From Pelagibius sp. (GTDB lineage: Bacteria; Pseudomonadota; Alphaproteobacteria; Kiloniellales; Kiloniellaceae), in NCBI GenBank assembly GCA_028280305.1, contig JANQMC010000167.1, forward strand, positions 1 through 64,000: 64,000 nt of DNA, given 5' to 3'. How positions within the stretch are numbered: position 1 is the first letter of the stretch; each line of letters starts with the position of its first letter. The position numbers and the translations under genes are program-made. The notes below the pieces were generated by a model. The model was not told where the DNA came from and did not search any database. It saw only the letters and a program-made list of their open reading frames with translations. Shown one piece after another: positions 47,516 through 62,889 of the stretch.

Positions 47516-47570
47516 AGGCGGTCCAAAGATGAAGACGGCCCAATGATGAAGGTGGCGCAGCGATGAAGGG
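47511..47570. repeat. 17-base tandem repeat spanning the glgA stop and glgX start
   Basis: Three imperfect 17-base units (47511-47527, 47528-47544, 47545-47561) and the start of a fourth (47562-) all begin with GATGAAG. The first contains the glgA stop and the last supplies the glgX ATG at 47563. The intermediate units carry out-of-frame ATG codons at 47529 and 47546. The array probably arose by duplication of the stop/start junction and spaces the two genes. Confidence 0.82.
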
Positions 47571-49658
47571 GACAAACGAGTCCATCCTCCGCGCCGGGCA
47601 GCCCCATCCCCTGGGACTGCAGTGGGACGGCGAAGGCGCCAACATCGCCGTCTTTTCCGAACATGCCACGAAGATCGAGCTTTGCCTGTTCTCCGACGAC
47701 GGAGAGAAGGAAACGGCGCGGCTGGCTTTGCCGGAGAAAACCGGTCCGGTCTGGCACGGTTACCTGCCGGGCCTGCTGCCGGGCAGCCTCTATGGGCTGC
47801 GTGCCCACGGCCCTTTCGCCCCGGAGCAGGGTCATCGCTTCAATCCCAACAAACTGTTGCTCGACCCCTACGCCCGTGCGCTGAGCGGCAGGGTGGTGGC
47901 CGGCGATACCACTCTTGGCTACGACCCTGCGGCGGCCGAGGAGGATCTGTCCTTTTCGACCAAAAACAGTGCCGCGGAGATGCCCAAGTGTGTGGTCACC
48001 GAGACCCCGGCGGCGGTCTCTCCCGACGAGCGGCCCAACACCGCCTCGGCCGACACGGTGATCTATGAAGCGCACCCCAAGGGCCTGACCCAACTCTGGG
48101 AGCGGGTGCCACCGGCTCTGCGCGGCAGCTACGAGGGTCTCGGCGCCGACCCGGTGCTGGAGCACCTCACCGCCCTCGGCGTCACGGCGATCGAACTGAT
48201 GCCGGTCCAGGCCTTCGTCGATGACCGTTGGCTGGTGAAAAAAGGTCTGGTGAATTACTGGGGTTACAATTCCATCAGCTTCTTCACACCCGAGCCACGC
48301 TACTTCGGCCCGGGCGGCATCGCCGGCTTCCGCGAAACAATGCGCCGGCTCCATGGCGCCGGGATCGAGGTCATTCTGGATGTCGTCTACAACCACACTG
48401 CAGAAGGCGATCAGACCGGCCCCACCCTGTCATTCCGCGGCCTCGACAACGCGAGCTACTATCGCCTGCAGCAGGATCATGCGCGCTACTACGTGAACGA
48501 AACCGGCTGCGGCAACACTCTGAACGTCGCCCACCCCTTCGTGTTGCGGCTGGTGATCGACAGCCTGCGCTGGTGGGTCGAAGCGATGGGCATAGACGGC
48601 TTTCGCTTCGACCTCGCCACCACCCTGGGACGGGAAGCCCAAGGTTTCGACGCCGCCGGCGGCTTTTTCGATGCCCTGCGTCAGGACCCGGTGCTGGCCG
48701 GGGTCAAGCTGATCGCCGAACCCTGGGATCTCGGACCCGGCGGCTATCGCCTCGGCGCATTCCCGCCGGAGTTTGCCGAATGGAACGATGCCTTCCGCGA
48801 CGGCCTGCGCAAGTTCTGGCGCGGCGATGCACACAGCGCCCAGGAAATAGCCGAGCGATTGCTGGGCTCGGCAAGCACCTTCGACCGCGACGGCCGGCGC
48901 AGTTGGGCCTCGATAAACTTCGCCGCCTGTCACGACGGTTTCAGTCTCGCCGATGTCGCGGCTTATGCGGAAAAGCACAATGAGGCCAACGGCGAGGACA
49001 ATCGCGACGGCCACCACGAAAACTACAGCGACAACTGCGGCGTCGAGGGAGAGACCGACGACCCGGAAATCCGCCTGCGCCGCGCCCAGCGCCAGCGCAA
49101 CCTGCTGTCGACGGTTTTCCTCGCCCAGGGTACGCCGATGCTGCTGGCCGGCGATGAAATCGGCGCCAGCCAGCAAGGCAACAACAACGCTTACTGCCAG
49201 GACAACGAAATCAGCTGGATCGACTGGTCATCGGCCGACAATGCCCTGCTCGGCTTCACCCGGCGGCTGATCGCCTTTCGCAAGACTCATCCTTGTCTCA
49301 GGCAGAGTTGGTTCCTGCACGGGGGAAAGCGCCGGCAGGACGGCGAACCGGATGTGGCCTGGCTGGGCTTTGACGGCAACCCGGTCAACTGGAGCGACCC
49401 GGGCCTCGAAGGCTTTTGCCTCTTGCTGCGGGAGTCAGCGGAAGCACCGGCCTATGCGACCGACGGCGACGTGGTGTTTTTGGTCTTCAACGGCTGCTTC
49501 AAGCCGGTGACAGCGCAACTACCGCCGCTGTCCGGCGACAGGGTCTGGGTGCGCGCCCTCGATACGGCGCAGCCGGAATCGAGCCGGGCCGTTTGCAGCG
49601 GCAGGACCCAGACGATCCCGGCCCAGGCTGTGGTCGCATTCGAAACCGGAACCGTCCT

Positions 49659-49662
<4 letters not shown>
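47563..49662 (+). CDS. glgX: Glycogen debranching enzyme
   Basis: This 699-residue GH13 enzyme removes alpha-1,6 branches from phosphorylase-limited glycogen. It has an N-terminal CBM48 domain (about 10-100) and a catalytic barrel. The nucleophile is D350 (DGFRFDLATTLG), the acid/base is E386 (IAEPWD) and the third acid is D458 (CHDGFS). ILDVVYNHTAEGDQTGPTLS is a typical GH13 region. The start ATG lies in the last unit of a 17-base tandem repeat. It overlaps malQ by four bases (GTGA). Confidence 0.94.
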
Positions 49663-53365
<3,703 letters not shown>

Positions 53366-53374
53366 CCTGCCGCG

Positions 53375-53400
53375 AAATAATAAATCACCAAGAATTATTT
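53375..53400. promoter_or_regulatory. Candidate ROK operator just upstream of the ROK gene
   Basis: AAATAAT (53375-53381) and ATTATTT (53394-53400) form a perfect 7-base inverted repeat with a 12-base spacer. It contains AATAAATCA (53379-53387), which recurs at 44571-44579 between frcB and glgC. It lies 22 bases before the ROK start codon in an otherwise GC-rich stretch, which suggests autoregulation. Confidence 0.5.
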
Positions 53401-53422
53401 GCTTGAAATGGGAGAAAACAGC

Positions 53423-54694
53423 ATGCTGGGCCCCGCAGACAAGCCGCCCAGGCTGCTGCAGTCAAGGCAGGCAACAACGGCACTGGCGACCATGCAAGGT
53501 GACAATCAGATCCGTGGCGGGGATCAACTGGGCCTGCGGGCCTACAACAAGCGGATGATCCTGAACCTCATCCGCCAGACCGGCGCGCTGCCGAAGGCTG
53601 AAATCGCCCGCCTGACCGGGCTTTCGGCCCAGGCCGTCTCGGTGATCGTCAACGCCCTGCTGAAAGAGAAACTCGTCCGCAAGGAAAAGAAGGTGCGCGG
53701 CAAGGTCGGACAGCCGCACACACCGATCGCGCTGAACGCCAACGGCGTGCTTTCCGTCGGTGTGAAAATCGGCCGCCGCAGCCTCGAGTTGATGTTGGTG
53801 AACTTTCACGGTGAATCCATCGCATACAAACAGTTTCCCTATGCCGCCCCAAGGCAGCGCGACGTGGCCACCCTGCTGCGGCGCGAACTGGCGGACCTGT
53901 TGGGTGGTGTCGAGTCGGCTCTGCGCGAGCGCATCATCGGTGTGGGCGTCGCCATGCCGGGCCAGCTTTCAGGCTGGACCGATGTGATGGGTCTCGACCC
54001 CAGCGAACTGGTCGATTGGGACAAGGTCGACATCGTCGAGTTCATTGCCCGGGAGACCGGGCTGCCGGTAGAGATCCACAACGACGCCACCGCCGCCTGT
54101 GCCGCAGAGATGGTGCTGGGCGGGGCTCTGACATTCTCCAACGCGCTCTACCTCTACGTTGGCACTTTCATCGGCGGCGGCGTGGTCATCAACGGACAGT
54201 TGTTCGAGGGATCGCAGAGCAACGCCGGCGCCGTCGGCTCCATGCCGGTGGCGACACCGGGCGGCGAACAGCAGCAGTTGATCCGTCAGAGCTCTCTTTT
54301 CCAATTGGAGAATACGATCCGGGAAGCCGGCATTCAGGAGCCGGCGACAATTGCCGACCTGGTGCAGGACCCCCGCGCCAGGAAACACTTCGACGCCTGG
54401 CGGCAGTCCGCCGCCGGACCGGTCGCCCAGGCCATCGCCGCCGCCCTCAGCGTGATCGATTTCGAAGGCGTCGTCATCGACGCCATGCTCCACCCTGCTG
54501 ACGTCGAGGCTTTCGTTCAGGATGTACGCGCCGCGCTTCTAAAGATTGACATGACGGGCACAAGCCCCATGGTGCTGCGCCATGGAAGCATCGGCCCGAA
54601 GGCCCGCGTTTCCGGCGCGGCGATTCTGCCGTTGATCCGCCAGTTCTCGCCCGACCAGGAACTGCTGGTGAAGAAAGCGGTCGCCGCAGCTTGA
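53423..54694 (+). CDS. ROK-family transcriptional regulator within the glg operon
   Basis: This 423-residue protein has an N-terminal winged helix-turn-helix (LPKAEIARLTGLSAQAVSVI, about 56-75) and a C-terminal ROK domain (about 105-410; HNDATAACAAEMVLGG, YVGTFIGGGVVINGQL). The CxCGxxGCxE zinc motif of many ROK proteins is absent, as is a kinase-type phosphate loop, so it is a regulator and not a sugar kinase. I chose the ATG at 53423 with GGGAGA upstream. It sits between pgm and glgP. A shared AT-rich motif suggests that it also controls the frc/glg divergent promoter, like FrcR-type regulators. Confidence 0.87.
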   Translation: MLGPADKPPRLLQSRQATTALATMQGDNQIRGGDQLGLRAYNKRMILNLIRQTGALPKAEIARLTGLSAQAVSVIVNALLKEKLVRKEKKVRGKVGQPHTPIALNANGVLSVGVKIGRRSLELMLVNFHGESIAYKQFPYAAPRQRDVATLLRRELADLLGGVESALRERIIGVGVAMPGQLSGWTDVMGLDPSELVDWDKVDIVEFIARETGLPVEIHNDATAACAAEMVLGGALTFSNALYLYVGTFIGGGVVINGQLFEGSQSNAGAVGSMPVATPGGEQQQLIRQSSLFQLENTIREAGIQEPATIADLVQDPRARKHFDAWRQSAAGPVAQAIAAALSVIDFEGVVIDAMLHPADVEAFVQDVRAALLKIDMTGTSPMVLRHGSIGPKARVSGAAILPLIRQFSPDQELLVKKAVAAA

Positions 54695-54751
54695 CCGCCA
54701 GTGATCGCGAAAGAAACTCTGCCTCATCCCTGACGGGATGCGGCATGTGCT

Positions 54752-54761
54752 CCCCCCCCCC
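54752..54761 (+). repeat. Ten-base poly-C tract in the glgP leader
   Basis: Ten consecutive C residues lie 11 bases before the glgP ATG and directly before the AAGAGGG ribosome site. Homopolymers of this length are slippage-prone and can change the promoter or leader length. The same tract is also a common place for assembly errors. Confidence 0.9.
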
Positions 54762-54772
54762 AAGAGGGTTGA

Positions 54773-57187
54773 ATGTTGAGTGAATTGAAGACCCAGGATT
54801 TTTCTCCGGAAACCGATGCGGCAGCCTTGCGCCGGTCGATCGAGTACCATCTGCGCTACTCCATCGGCAAAGACCCTGCAGCCGCCACATTGACGGACTG
54901 GCGCCTTGCCGTTTCGCGTGCCATTCGCGATCTGGTAATCGCGCCCTGGTTTGAAACCACCCAGCGGGTCTACTCAGAAGGACACAAGAGGGTCTACTAC
55001 CTCTCCATGGAGTTCCTTATCGGGCGGTTGCTCGAAGACGCGATCCTGAATCTCGGCCTCGACGAGATGCTGCGCGACATTGTCAGTGCTTTCGACGTCG
55101 ACTATGGCGCGATGCTCACCGATGAACCGGACGCCGCTTTGGGCAACGGCGGCCTGGGGCGGCTCGCGGCCTGTTTTATGGACTCGATGTCCACCGTGGG
55201 TTTGGCAGCCTACGGCTACGGCATCCGCTACAACCACGGCCTGTTCCGCCAGTCCTTCGAGGACGGCTGGCAGGCGGAGGAAGCCGAAGACTGGCTGCGC
55301 CAGGTGCATCCCTGGGAATTCGAGCGCCCGGAATCCAGCTACCCTATCGGTTTCGGCGGGACGGTCTCGAACGAGGGCGCGCGGACAAGCTGGACTCCGG
55401 CGGAAACCGTCCTGGCCGTTGGCTACGACACGCCGGTGCCGGGCTGGCGCGGCCGCTGGTCCAACACCCTGCGCCTCTGGTCTGCAAAGCCGGAGCGGGA
55501 GTTCGATCTGGAGCCCTTCAACAGGGGTGACTACATGGCGGCGGCCGCACCCTCGGTCCTGGCCGAAACCATCAGCCGGGTGCTCTATCCCGACGACACC
55601 ACGGCGCAAGGCAAGGAACTGCGGCTGAAGCAGGAGTACTTCTTCACCGCCGCTTCCCTCGCCGACATCCTCAGACGGTTTCTGGCGCACCAAGGCGACA
55701 TCGCCAAGTTGCCCCAGGCGATTGCCATACAGTTGAACGACACCCATCCGGCCATTGCCTGTCCGGAGCTGCTGCGCCTGCTGGTCGACCATCATGGCCA
55801 GGACTTCGAAACCGCTTTCGAGATCGCCCGCGGCTGCCTGCACTACACCAACCACACCCTGATGCCGGAAGCGCTGGAACGCTGGCCGAGCGATTTGATG
55901 GGACGCGTCCTGCCGCGCCATATGGAACTGATAGAACGCATCGATGCCCATCACGCCAAGACGACGAAGCGGCCGGAAACGGTGAAAATTCTCGACAACG
56001 GCGAAGTGCGCATGGGCGATCTCGCCTTCATCGGCGCGCGCCGGGTGAACGGCGTCTCGGCCCTGCATACCGAACTGATGAAGCAGACGGTCTTCAAGGA
56101 CCTTCACGAACTCCACCCCGAGCGCGTGGTCAATCAGACCAACGGGGTAACGCCGCGGCGTTGGCTCCACAACTGCAACCCCGCTCTGCGCCAGCTACTG
56201 AACGACAGTATCGGTGAATCCTGGGTCACCGATCTGGATGCTTTGCGGAAGCTCGCACCACAGGCCGATGACCCGGCCTTTCGCGCCCGCTTTGCCGAAG
56301 CCAAGGATACCAACAAACGCCACCTCGCGGCCTATCTGAAGCGCAGTCTCGATGTGACGGTCGACCCGACGGCGATGTTCGACATCCAGATCAAGCGGAT
56401 CCACGAATACAAGCGTCAGCTTTTGAACATCCTGCAGGCGGCGGCCCTGTGGAACGCCATCCGCCGGAACCCGGAAGACGCCTGGGCGCCGCGGGTGAAG
56501 ATCTTCGGCGGCAAGGCGGCACCCGGCTATGCCATGGCCAAACAGGTGATCAAGCTGATCAATGACATCGGCAAGACCATCAATGCCGATCCCGCCATGG
56601 ACGGCCTTTTGCAGATCGTCTATCCGCCGAACTACAACGTCTCCATGGCCGAACTGCTGATCCCCGCTGCCGACCTTTCCGAACAGATTTCCACCGCCGG
56701 CATGGAAGCCTCCGGCACCGGCAACATGAAACTCTCGATGAACGGTGCCCTTACCGTCGGCACCCTGGACGGCGCCAATGTCGAGATCGGCGACGCCGTC
56801 GGCGCGGATAACATCTTTATCTTCGGCCTGACAGCGGAAGAGGTTTCCGCCACAAGGGCAAACGGCTACGACCCGGCCAGCCACATTGCCGCCGATCCGC
56901 GCTTGAGCGAAGTGCTCGACCAGATCGCCTCCGGCGTCTTCTCCCCCGATGACCCGAACCGCTATGCCGACCTTGTCGCCAATCTGCGCCACCACGATTG
57001 GTTCATGGTGGCAGCGGACTTCGCCAGCTACTGGGACGTTCAGACGAAGGTCGACGCGGCCTGGCACGATCGTGACGCCTGGCTGCGCAGCGCGGTCATC
57101 AACACGGCACAGATGGGCTGGTTCTCGTCCGACCGGACCATTCGCGGCTATGCCCGCGATATCTGGAACGCCGAGCCCGCTTTCTGA
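54773..57187 (+). CDS. glgP: Glycogen phosphorylase
   Basis: This 804-residue GT35 enzyme releases glucose 1-phosphate from glycogen. The PLP lysine is K653 in EASGTGNMKLSMNGALTVGT. VNQTNGVTPRRWLHNCNP and ALGNGGLGRLAACFMDSM are further conserved blocks. The N-terminal regulatory phosphorylation region of animal enzymes is absent, as normal for bacteria. It begins 78 bases after the ROK gene, behind a poly-C tract, and is followed by glgB after six bases. Confidence 0.95.
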   Translation: MLSELKTQDFSPETDAAALRRSIEYHLRYSIGKDPAAATLTDWRLAVSRAIRDLVIAPWFETTQRVYSEGHKRVYYLSMEFLIGRLLEDAILNLGLDEMLRDIVSAFDVDYGAMLTDEPDAALGNGGLGRLAACFMDSMSTVGLAAYGYGIRYNHGLFRQSFEDGWQAEEAEDWLRQVHPWEFERPESSYPIGFGGTVSNEGARTSWTPAETVLAVGYDTPVPGWRGRWSNTLRLWSAKPEREFDLEPFNRGDYMAAAAPSVLAETISRVLYPDDTTAQGKELRLKQEYFFTAASLADILRRFLAHQGDIAKLPQAIAIQLNDTHPAIACPELLRLLVDHHGQDFETAFEIARGCLHYTNHTLMPEALERWPSDLMGRVLPRHMELIERIDAHHAKTTKRPETVKILDNGEVRMGDLAFIGARRVNGVSALHTELMKQTVFKDLHELHPERVVNQTNGVTPRRWLHNCNPALRQLLNDSIGESWVTDLDALRKLAPQADDPAFRARFAEAKDTNKRHLAAYLKRSLDVTVDPTAMFDIQIKRIHEYKRQLLNILQAAALWNAIRRNPEDAWAPRVKIFGGKAAPGYAMAKQVIKLINDIGKTINADPAMDGLLQIVYPPNYNVSMAELLIPAADLSEQISTAGMEASGTGNMKLSMNGALTVGTLDGANVEIGDAVGADNIFIFGLTAEEVSATRANGYDPASHIAADPRLSEVLDQIASGVFSPDDPNRYADLVANLRHHDWFMVAADFASYWDVQTKVDAAWHDRDAWLRSAVINTAQMGWFSSDRTIRGYARDIWNAEPAF

Positions 57188-57193
57188 GCGATC

Positions 57194-59389
<2,196 letters not shown>

Positions 59390-59569
59390 GATAGGGTTTC
59401 AAGGCCCGAAATGTGCGCAAGAACGCCGTTTTGGTGAAGAACGGCTCTGTAACCCTTGCACCCAGGATATCATCGTAGGTGCCAACGGGCTTTTCGGGTC
59501 ACCCGGTCCAGCCGCAGAGAAAGGTTTCTGTGGCCTGAACCCGGGTATCGGCAAGCGAAAGGGACAGGG

Positions 59570-60844
59570 ATGGACACATTTGGATTTGCAGTGATCGCCG
59601 CCGGCGTCATCCTGTTCAGTCTGGTATCACGACGCCTACAGGCTTCCATCATCACCGGGCCGATGGTCTTTGCCGGTTTCGGCCTGCTGATCGGGACCGG
59701 CGGCCTCAACCTGGTCGACCTCCACTTCGGCCACGGCTTCATCCACGGCCTGGCGGAAATCACGCTGATTTTGGTTCTGTTCACCGACGCAACACGGATC
59801 GATCTACGGCAAGTACGGCGGGACCACGACCTGCCACTGCGCCTGCTGCTGATCGGCATGCCGCTGACCATCGTCCTGGGCACTGTCGTCGCTCTAATGC
59901 TGCCCCTCGGCCTTGCATTTTGGGAAGCCGCTTTGCTGGCGGCGATTTTGGCGCCGACGGATGCGGCACTCGGCCAGGCAGTCGTTTCAAATGCGCGGGT
60001 TCCCGTCCGGATCCGCCAGGCGCTTAACATCGAAAGCGGTCTCAATGATGGCATAGCCCTGCCCTTGGTATTGCTGTTCGCCTGTCTGGCGATTGAATTT
60101 CAAGCCGGCGGCAACGAGCAGAACTGGATCCTGTTCGGCGCCAAGCAGATCTTGCTCGGCCCCCTGGCGGGTTTGATCGTCGGTGGCCTCGGTGCCTGGA
60201 TGATTGATCGTGCTGTCTCGTCGGGATGGATGAGCGAAGTCTTCGAAGGTCCTGCGATCCTCGGCGTCGCCCTGCTCGCCTTTGCCGGCACCGAACTGAT
60301 CGAAGGCAACGGTTTCATCGCCGCCTTTACCGCGGGGATTGTTTTCGGCAATCAGGTCCGCGGGCGCTGCGGCTTCCTGTTCGAGTTCGCCGAATCCGAA
60401 GGCCAGCTTCTAACCTTGTTGACCTTCATGGTTTTCGGCGCAGCCATCCTGCCTGATGCCTTCGCTGCCATGAACTGGTGGATAGCCTTCTATGCCATCC
60501 TCAGCTTGACCGTGATCCGGATGCTGCCAGTGACCGTTTCGTTGTTCGGCAGCGGCGTGAAAGCTCCGACCGTGCTGTTCCTCGGATGGTTCGGACCGCG
60601 CGGCCTGGCTTCATTCCTCTTCGCTCTCCTCGTTCTGGAAGAAGCAGCACCCGCGGCCCAGGGCACGATTCTGACCGTGACCGTCACAACTGTGATTGCC
60701 AGTATCGTCCTGCACGGGTTGACCGCCGCCCCCGGCGCGCAGCACTATGCCACCGCCATGCAGAAGACGGATGCCAGTGCGGAGGCCAAGCCCGTCAGCG
60801 AAATGCCCACACGGGCAGGCATCGCCACCGGCAAGCGAACATAG
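59570..60844 (+). CDS. Sodium:proton antiporter (CPA1/NhaP-like)
   Basis: This 424-residue membrane protein has about 12 hydrophobic segments. AILAPTDAALGQAVVSN with the ion-binding aspartate, and LNIESGLNDGIALPLVLLF with a second acidic residue, are the hallmark CPA1 motifs. GWFGPRGLASFLFALLVLE is a third conserved block. I chose the ATG at 59570 (GGGACAGGG upstream); the longer ORF adds a basic tail without membrane logic. It is monocistronic and converges on the FAD oxidoreductase with 15 bases between stops. It probably exports sodium or regulates pH. Confidence 0.9.
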   Translation: MDTFGFAVIAAGVILFSLVSRRLQASIITGPMVFAGFGLLIGTGGLNLVDLHFGHGFIHGLAEITLILVLFTDATRIDLRQVRRDHDLPLRLLLIGMPLTIVLGTVVALMLPLGLAFWEAALLAAILAPTDAALGQAVVSNARVPVRIRQALNIESGLNDGIALPLVLLFACLAIEFQAGGNEQNWILFGAKQILLGPLAGLIVGGLGAWMIDRAVSSGWMSEVFEGPAILGVALLAFAGTELIEGNGFIAAFTAGIVFGNQVRGRCGFLFEFAESEGQLLTLLTFMVFGAAILPDAFAAMNWWIAFYAILSLTVIRMLPVTVSLFGSGVKAPTVLFLGWFGPRGLASFLFALLVLEEAAPAAQGTILTVTVTTVIASIVLHGLTAAPGAQHYATAMQKTDASAEAKPVSEMPTRAGIATGKRT

Positions 60845-60859
60845 CAATCCGGGGAAGCG

Positions 60860-62266
60860 TTAAGGCCTTGCGCTGACGCCTGCAGAAGTCCCGGCGATGA
60901 AGCCGAAGGCGATGGCCGTCAGCAGCCCGTTGCCTGACAGGTATCCCGAGACCGAAGGGCCGGAAACGCCGCAGGCTGCGCCGCCGCCGGCAAAGAGATT
61001 GGGGAAAGACTTGCCCGCGTCGTCGACGACTCTTGCCTGGTCATCGATCATCAGGCCGCCCTGGGTATGAAACAGCGCGCCGGTGACCTTCACCGCATGG
61101 AACGGCTGCTGCAACGCGGGCTTGGTCGTGAAGTCCCGTCCGAAGCGGTCGACAGCCCGGCCCGCCTGCAGGTCGGCAACCTCCCTTAACGTCTTGCCAA
61201 GCGCGCCTTCCGGCAAGCCGGTCACGGCGGCAAGCGCAGCGACATCGACCGCCTCGCGGATCGCCCCGACCTCCATCGCTTGCCTGTAATCCGGGAAGGC
61301 GAGTGCAAAGTCGTGGATACGCCGGTCGTAGAGGTTCCAGGCGACAGCGCCAGGCTGGGCCAGAATCTCGACCGCCTGTTCCGAGTAGCCGCCGTTCTCG
61401 TTGGAAAAGCGCTGTCCCTCGGTATTGACCTGGATGCCTCCTTCCATCATCAGCGCCCAGGAGATGAGGATACCCTGAGGATGGGCGAGCGAGCCGTGCC
61501 CCTGATACCCCGACAGATGCTCCAAGCGGGCGCCCAGTGCCTCGCCCCAAAGCACGGCGTCGCCCCGGTTGCCGGCATGACCGAAGTAAGGTCCGCCGGC
61601 GATCTCGGGAATGTATCGGCGCACGAGATCCGGATTGCCGCCGTAGCCGTTGCAGGCGAGCACCAAGGCGCCACAGCCGATAACCTCATGCGCGCCACCG
61701 GGCCGTTCGACCTCCACCGCCTCGATGCGGCGGCCCTCACCTTCGAAAAGCCGGGTAACGCAAGCTGAAGTAACGATCGGAATTTCCGCCACTTCCGCCG
61801 CTCCGAGCAAACGGGCGAGCAGCGCTTCGCCGGTCTTTTCCGGCACGGCGTGCATGCGATGGCGGGAATGGCCGGGATAGAGAAAATCGTCGAGTACGAC
61901 CCAATCGATTCCAAAGGCATCGCTCAACCACTCCATCGCCGGACCGATGGTGTTGCAGGCAAGCCGTGTGAGATCCGGGTCCGAATTTCCCTCCGACTTC
62001 GCCAGGATGTCGTCCTGGAGGCGTTGCGGGCTGTCGTCATCGATACCGGTTGCACGTTGGAACCGTGTCGCCGGCGCCGGAACGAAACCCGAGGACATGG
62101 CGGTCGAGCCGGAGGGCGAGGCATCGCGCTCCAGCACAATGACCTCCGCACCCGCGGCCTTGGCACGCAAGGCGGCGACCAGGCCGCAGGCGCCCGCCCC
62201 GACAACGACAACATCGGCAACCGCATCGGTCGGGACTCCAGTCCGGCGGACTATCTCAGCGGTCAC
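60860..62266 (-). CDS. FAD-dependent oxidoreductase (fumarate reductase/ketosteroid dehydrogenase-like)
   Basis: This 468-residue flavoprotein has an N-terminal FAD motif (VVVVGAGACGLVAALRAK, then VIVLERD) and GSTAMSSGFVPAPATRFQ, typical of the fumarate reductase/3-ketosteroid dehydrogenase superfamily. GALFHTQGGLMIDDQARVVD and LFAGGGAACGVSGPSVSGYL are the second FAD-domain motifs. The start is GTG at 62266. It is the last gene of an operon with a hydantoinase A-type gene and an isochorismatase-family gene, so it may oxidise a related intermediate. The substrate is unknown. Confidence 0.84.
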   Translation of the reverse strand: MTAEIVRRTGVPTDAVADVVVVGAGACGLVAALRAKAAGAEVIVLERDASPSGSTAMSSGFVPAPATRFQRATGIDDDSPQRLQDDILAKSEGNSDPDLTRLACNTIGPAMEWLSDAFGIDWVVLDDFLYPGHSRHRMHAVPEKTGEALLARLLGAAEVAEIPIVTSACVTRLFEGEGRRIEAVEVERPGGAHEVIGCGALVLACNGYGGNPDLVRRYIPEIAGGPYFGHAGNRGDAVLWGEALGARLEHLSGYQGHGSLAHPQGILISWALMMEGGIQVNTEGQRFSNENGGYSEQAVEILAQPGAVAWNLYDRRIHDFALAFPDYRQAMEVGAIREAVDVAALAAVTGLPEGALGKTLREVADLQAGRAVDRFGRDFTTKPALQQPFHAVKVTGALFHTQGGLMIDDQARVVDDAGKSFPNLFAGGGAACGVSGPSVSGYLSGNGLLTAIAFGFIAGTSAGVSARP

Positions 62267-62272
62267 GGTCGC

Positions 62273-62887
62273 TCAAAGCCCCGATATCAGCGCCGTGGCC
62301 TCGGCACAAGTCATCATCGCGGCAACGGTGGAGAGATCGCCGATCGCCCGTTCATGAACCGCCGGCGAGAAAGCCGCGCAACCATCCGAGAGCACAATCG
62401 TCTGGAGATCGCGCAGGTGCGCATCGCGCACGGTCGAGGCAACGCCGCCGTTGGTCACGATGCCGCAAACCAGAAGCGTCTCGATGCCGGCCTTTCTCAG
62501 GACCCACTCCATACGGGTCATATAAAAGGCCGAATAGGCCACCTTCTCCACCGTGATGTCGGCCGGCTGCAGTTCATCGACCAGACTGTGGCCCCAACTA
62601 CCCGGCGCGAAATCGCCTTTGCCGAGAAAGGGCCGCAGCTTCTTCAGATGCGGGGAGATGAAAGGTTCGCCCGCCTTGCCGGGCACCAGGGTGAACTGCG
62701 CCGAGACAACCCAGCCGCCCTTGCCGCGCAGAGCCTCGGCAAGCGGTAAAACACGGACCGGCAGAGCGGCGATGTCAGCGCTTTTCTGACCGCCCCGGGC
62801 ATAGGCGCCTTCGGCATGCAGGAAGTCGTTCTGCAGATCGACGATCAGAAGCGCTGTTTTCGCAGGGTCGATTATTCCGATATCCAC
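62273..62887 (-). CDS. Isochorismatase-family hydrolase with glycine at the nucleophile position
   Basis: This 204-residue protein has the isochorismatase/cysteine-hydrolase fold. The acid is in LLIVDLQNDFL and the lysine in VEKVAYSAFY. The usual nucleophilic cysteine (TNxCVxST pattern) is replaced by glycine: VCGIVTNGGVAST. True isochorismatases such as EntB and PhzD also lack that cysteine, so it may use a non-covalent mechanism or act on an enol ether. The start is GTG at 62887, two bases after the hydantoinase stop. An amidohydrolase role would be natural in this operon but is questioned by the missing cysteine. Confidence 0.84.
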   Translation of the reverse strand: MDIGIIDPAKTALLIVDLQNDFLHAEGAYARGGQKSADIAALPVRVLPLAEALRGKGGWVVSAQFTLVPGKAGEPFISPHLKKLRPFLGKGDFAPGSWGHSLVDELQPADITVEKVAYSAFYMTRMEWVLRKAGIETLLVCGIVTNGGVASTVRDAHLRDLQTIVLSDGCAAFSPAVHERAIGDLSTVAAMMTCAEATALISGL

Positions 62888-62889
62888 GA

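Noticed and set aside
53423-54694. Glucokinase of the ROK family
   Set aside because: It has an N-terminal winged HTH and lacks the kinase phosphate loop and the zinc-cysteine motif, so a regulator is the better call.
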